Shown: in pieces, positions 62,758-64,000 of the stretch
Numbering within the stretch: the stretch's first letter is position 1
Layout: every line of letters begins with the position of its first letter
From: an uncultured Lachnospiraceae bacterium
GTDB lineage: Bacteria; Bacillota; Clostridia; Lachnospirales; Lachnospiraceae
Reading direction: 5' to 3'
Assembly (NCBI GenBank): GCA_910589385.1
Contig: CAJUTU010000008.1
Location: forward strand, 1 to 64,000
Length of the DNA stretch: 64,000 bases
The notes under the pieces: generated by a model
What the model saw: only the letters and a program-made list of their open reading frames with translations
Database searches by the model: none
Told to the model about the DNA's origin: nothing
Made by a program: the position numbers and the translations under genes

Positions 62758-64000
62758 ATGGCAAAGGAAAAAAAGCTGGTAGAGTCTATCACTTCCAGAG
62801 AGGTGGATTTTGCACAATGGTACACAGACGTTGTGCGTGAGGCAAAACTGTGTGATTATTCAGGGGTGAAGGGATGTTTAAATTACCTCCCCAATGGATA
62901 TGCAATCTGGGAAAAGATACAGGCAGACCTGGATAAACGTTTTAAGGATACAGGGGTAGAAAATGTCTATCTTCCGGTTTTGATCCCGGAAGCTCTGCTC
63001 CAGAAAGAAGCGGATCATATCGAAGGCTTTGCGCCGGAGGTTGCGTGGGTGACACAGGGCGGTATAGAACCGCTGCAGGACAAGTTCTGTATCCGGCCTA
63101 CCTCAGAGACGCTGTTTTGTGATGTATGGAGCAAGACGGTGCAGTCCTACCGGGATCTGCCAAAGGTATGGAACCAGTGGTGCTCTGTGCTCCGCTGGGA
63201 GAAGACGACAAGGCCATTCCTTCGTTCCCGTGAGTTTTTGTGGCAGGAAGGCCATACCATCCATGCTACATTTGAAGAGGCAGAACAGAGAACTCTGATG
63301 ATGCGTGACGTGTACCGGGATTTTATCCAGGATGACCTGGCTATCCCGCTGGTATGCGGACGTAAGACGGAGAGTGAGAAGTTTGCAGGTGCACAGGATA
63401 CCTATACGGTAGAGGCTTTGATGCATGACGGACAGGCTTTGCAGTCCGCTACGAGCCATTTCTTCGGAAATTCATTCCCGGATGCATTTGAGATCAAGTA
63501 TTCAGATAAAAATAATGAACTGCACAGCGTATACGAGACTTCCTGGGGACTTTCCACCAGGATCATCGGCGCGATCATCATGGTTCATGGTGATGACAGC
63601 GGTCTGGTACTTCCGCCAAGGATTGCCCCGATCCAGACCAAGGTAATCCCGGTCGCGCAGCACAAAGAAGGGGTATTAGACAAGGCAAGGGAATTGCTGG
63701 ATACATTGAAAGCAGCAGGATATTCGGTTAGGATTGATGATTCCGACAAGGCTCCCGGCTGGAAGTTCAGCGAACAGGAGATCCAAGGGATCCCCACCCG
63801 TATTGAGATCGGCCCGAAGGACATTGAGAAAGGGCAGGTTGTCGTAGTACGCCGGGATACAAGGGAGAAGACGATCGTTCCGATCAATGAGATTTCTACA
63901 AAGCTGGGAGAAATCCTGGAGACTATGCAGAAGGATATGTTTGAACGGGCAAAGGCATTTCTGGATGCACATATAGATTCGGCAGTCACCATGGAGGAAA
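62758..64000 (+). CDS. proS: Prolyl-tRNA synthetase, partial
   Basis: The first 414 residues of ProS are present and the gene runs off the window. It charges tRNA-Pro. Class II motifs appear: RPTSET (motif 2 side) and LRWEKTTRPFLRSREFLWQEGHT, then GLSTRIIGAIIMVHGDDSGLVLPP (motif 3 in two parts). It is the short archaeal/eukaryote-like type without the editing insertion. ATG 62758 sits 10 bases after AGGAG; ATG 62752 is also in frame. No T-box leader was found upstream. Confidence 0.97.
   Translation, partial: MAKEKKLVESITSREVDFAQWYTDVVREAKLCDYSGVKGCLNYLPNGYAIWEKIQADLDKRFKDTGVENVYLPVLIPEALLQKEADHIEGFAPEVAWVTQGGIEPLQDKFCIRPTSETLFCDVWSKTVQSYRDLPKVWNQWCSVLRWEKTTRPFLRSREFLWQEGHTIHATFEEAEQRTLMMRDVYRDFIQDDLAIPLVCGRKTESEKFAGAQDTYTVEALMHDGQALQSATSHFFGNSFPDAFEIKYSDKNNELHSVYETSWGLSTRIIGAIIMVHGDDSGLVLPPRIAPIQTKVIPVAQHKEGVLDKARELLDTLKAAGYSVRIDDSDKAPGWKFSEQEIQGIPTRIEIGPKDIEKGQVVVVRRDTREKTIVPINEISTKLGEILETMQKDMFERAKAFLDAHIDSAVTMEE

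Noticed and set aside
1..64000. tRNA, CRISPR, insertion sequence or prophage features
   Set aside because: No cloverleaf-like segment, regularly spaced repeat, transposase or phage protein could be found by reading; a dedicated scan was not possible.

Overview
The window looks like chromosome of an anaerobic, low-to-middle GC clostridial Firmicute, most likely a gut-type member of the Lachnospiraceae. The evidence is an FMN riboswitch with ribU, a Firmicute-type L10 leader before rplJ-rplL, paired GlgC/GlgD subunits, a V-type ATPase, a flavodiiron protein with a rubredoxin tail, ATP-type PEP carboxykinase, spoVG, and DnaD/DnaI-type primosome genes. Family placement is inference. No tRNA, rRNA, CRISPR array, insertion sequence or prophage gene was seen. 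Gene spacing is tight and strands switch at clear hairpin terminators.

Layout. 1-1663: a decayed GH3 beta-glucosidase gene of permuted domain order, with two in-frame stops and a lost middle. 1784-4231 (-): a GH31 alpha-glycosidase. 4630-14223 (+): a ten-gene Mrp/Mbh-like cation/proton antiporter operon with four antiporter-type membrane subunits and no redox subunits. 14330-15934 (-): pckA. 16103-17051 (+): promoter, FMN riboswitch, terminator and ribU. 17108-18466 (-): a MATE exporter. 18585-20375 (-): a four-domain flavodiiron protein. 20679-23930 (+): an endonuclease Q-like PHP nuclease fused to a UvrD-type helicase, carrying two likely sliding-clamp-binding motifs. 24052-32629 (-): a nine-gene V-type ATPase operon (order H/G-C-I-K-F-E-A-B-D).

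32837-38574: a TetR regulator divergent from an MMPL transporter and a large exported heptad-repeat protein, with three matching palindromic operators between them. 38781-41122 (+): the first glgC-glgD pair. 41269-50664 (+): L10 leader, rplJ-rplL, then rpoB-rpoC from their own promoter. 50760-54141 (-): prs, dnaI and a DnaD-family gene, with DnaA boxes upstream. 54310-55686 (-): murC. 55891-58280 (+): a second, diverged glgC-glgD pair. Then spoVG (+), an RluA-family pseudouridine synthase (-), an XpaC-like protein with a Gly/Gln/Tyr-rich segment plus TelA (+), and proS, which runs off the window.

How the genes work together. The Mrp-like complex and the V-ATPase both handle H+/Na+ across the membrane. 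PckA and the two GlgC/GlgD pairs govern carbon flow to and from PEP and glycogen. The flavodiiron protein removes O2 or NO. The DnaD-DnaI-Prs cluster joins replication restart to PRPP supply. The best candidate for something little described is the EndoQ-UvrD fusion; the TetR/MMPL/heptad-repeat locus and the four-antiporter Mrp operon follow.
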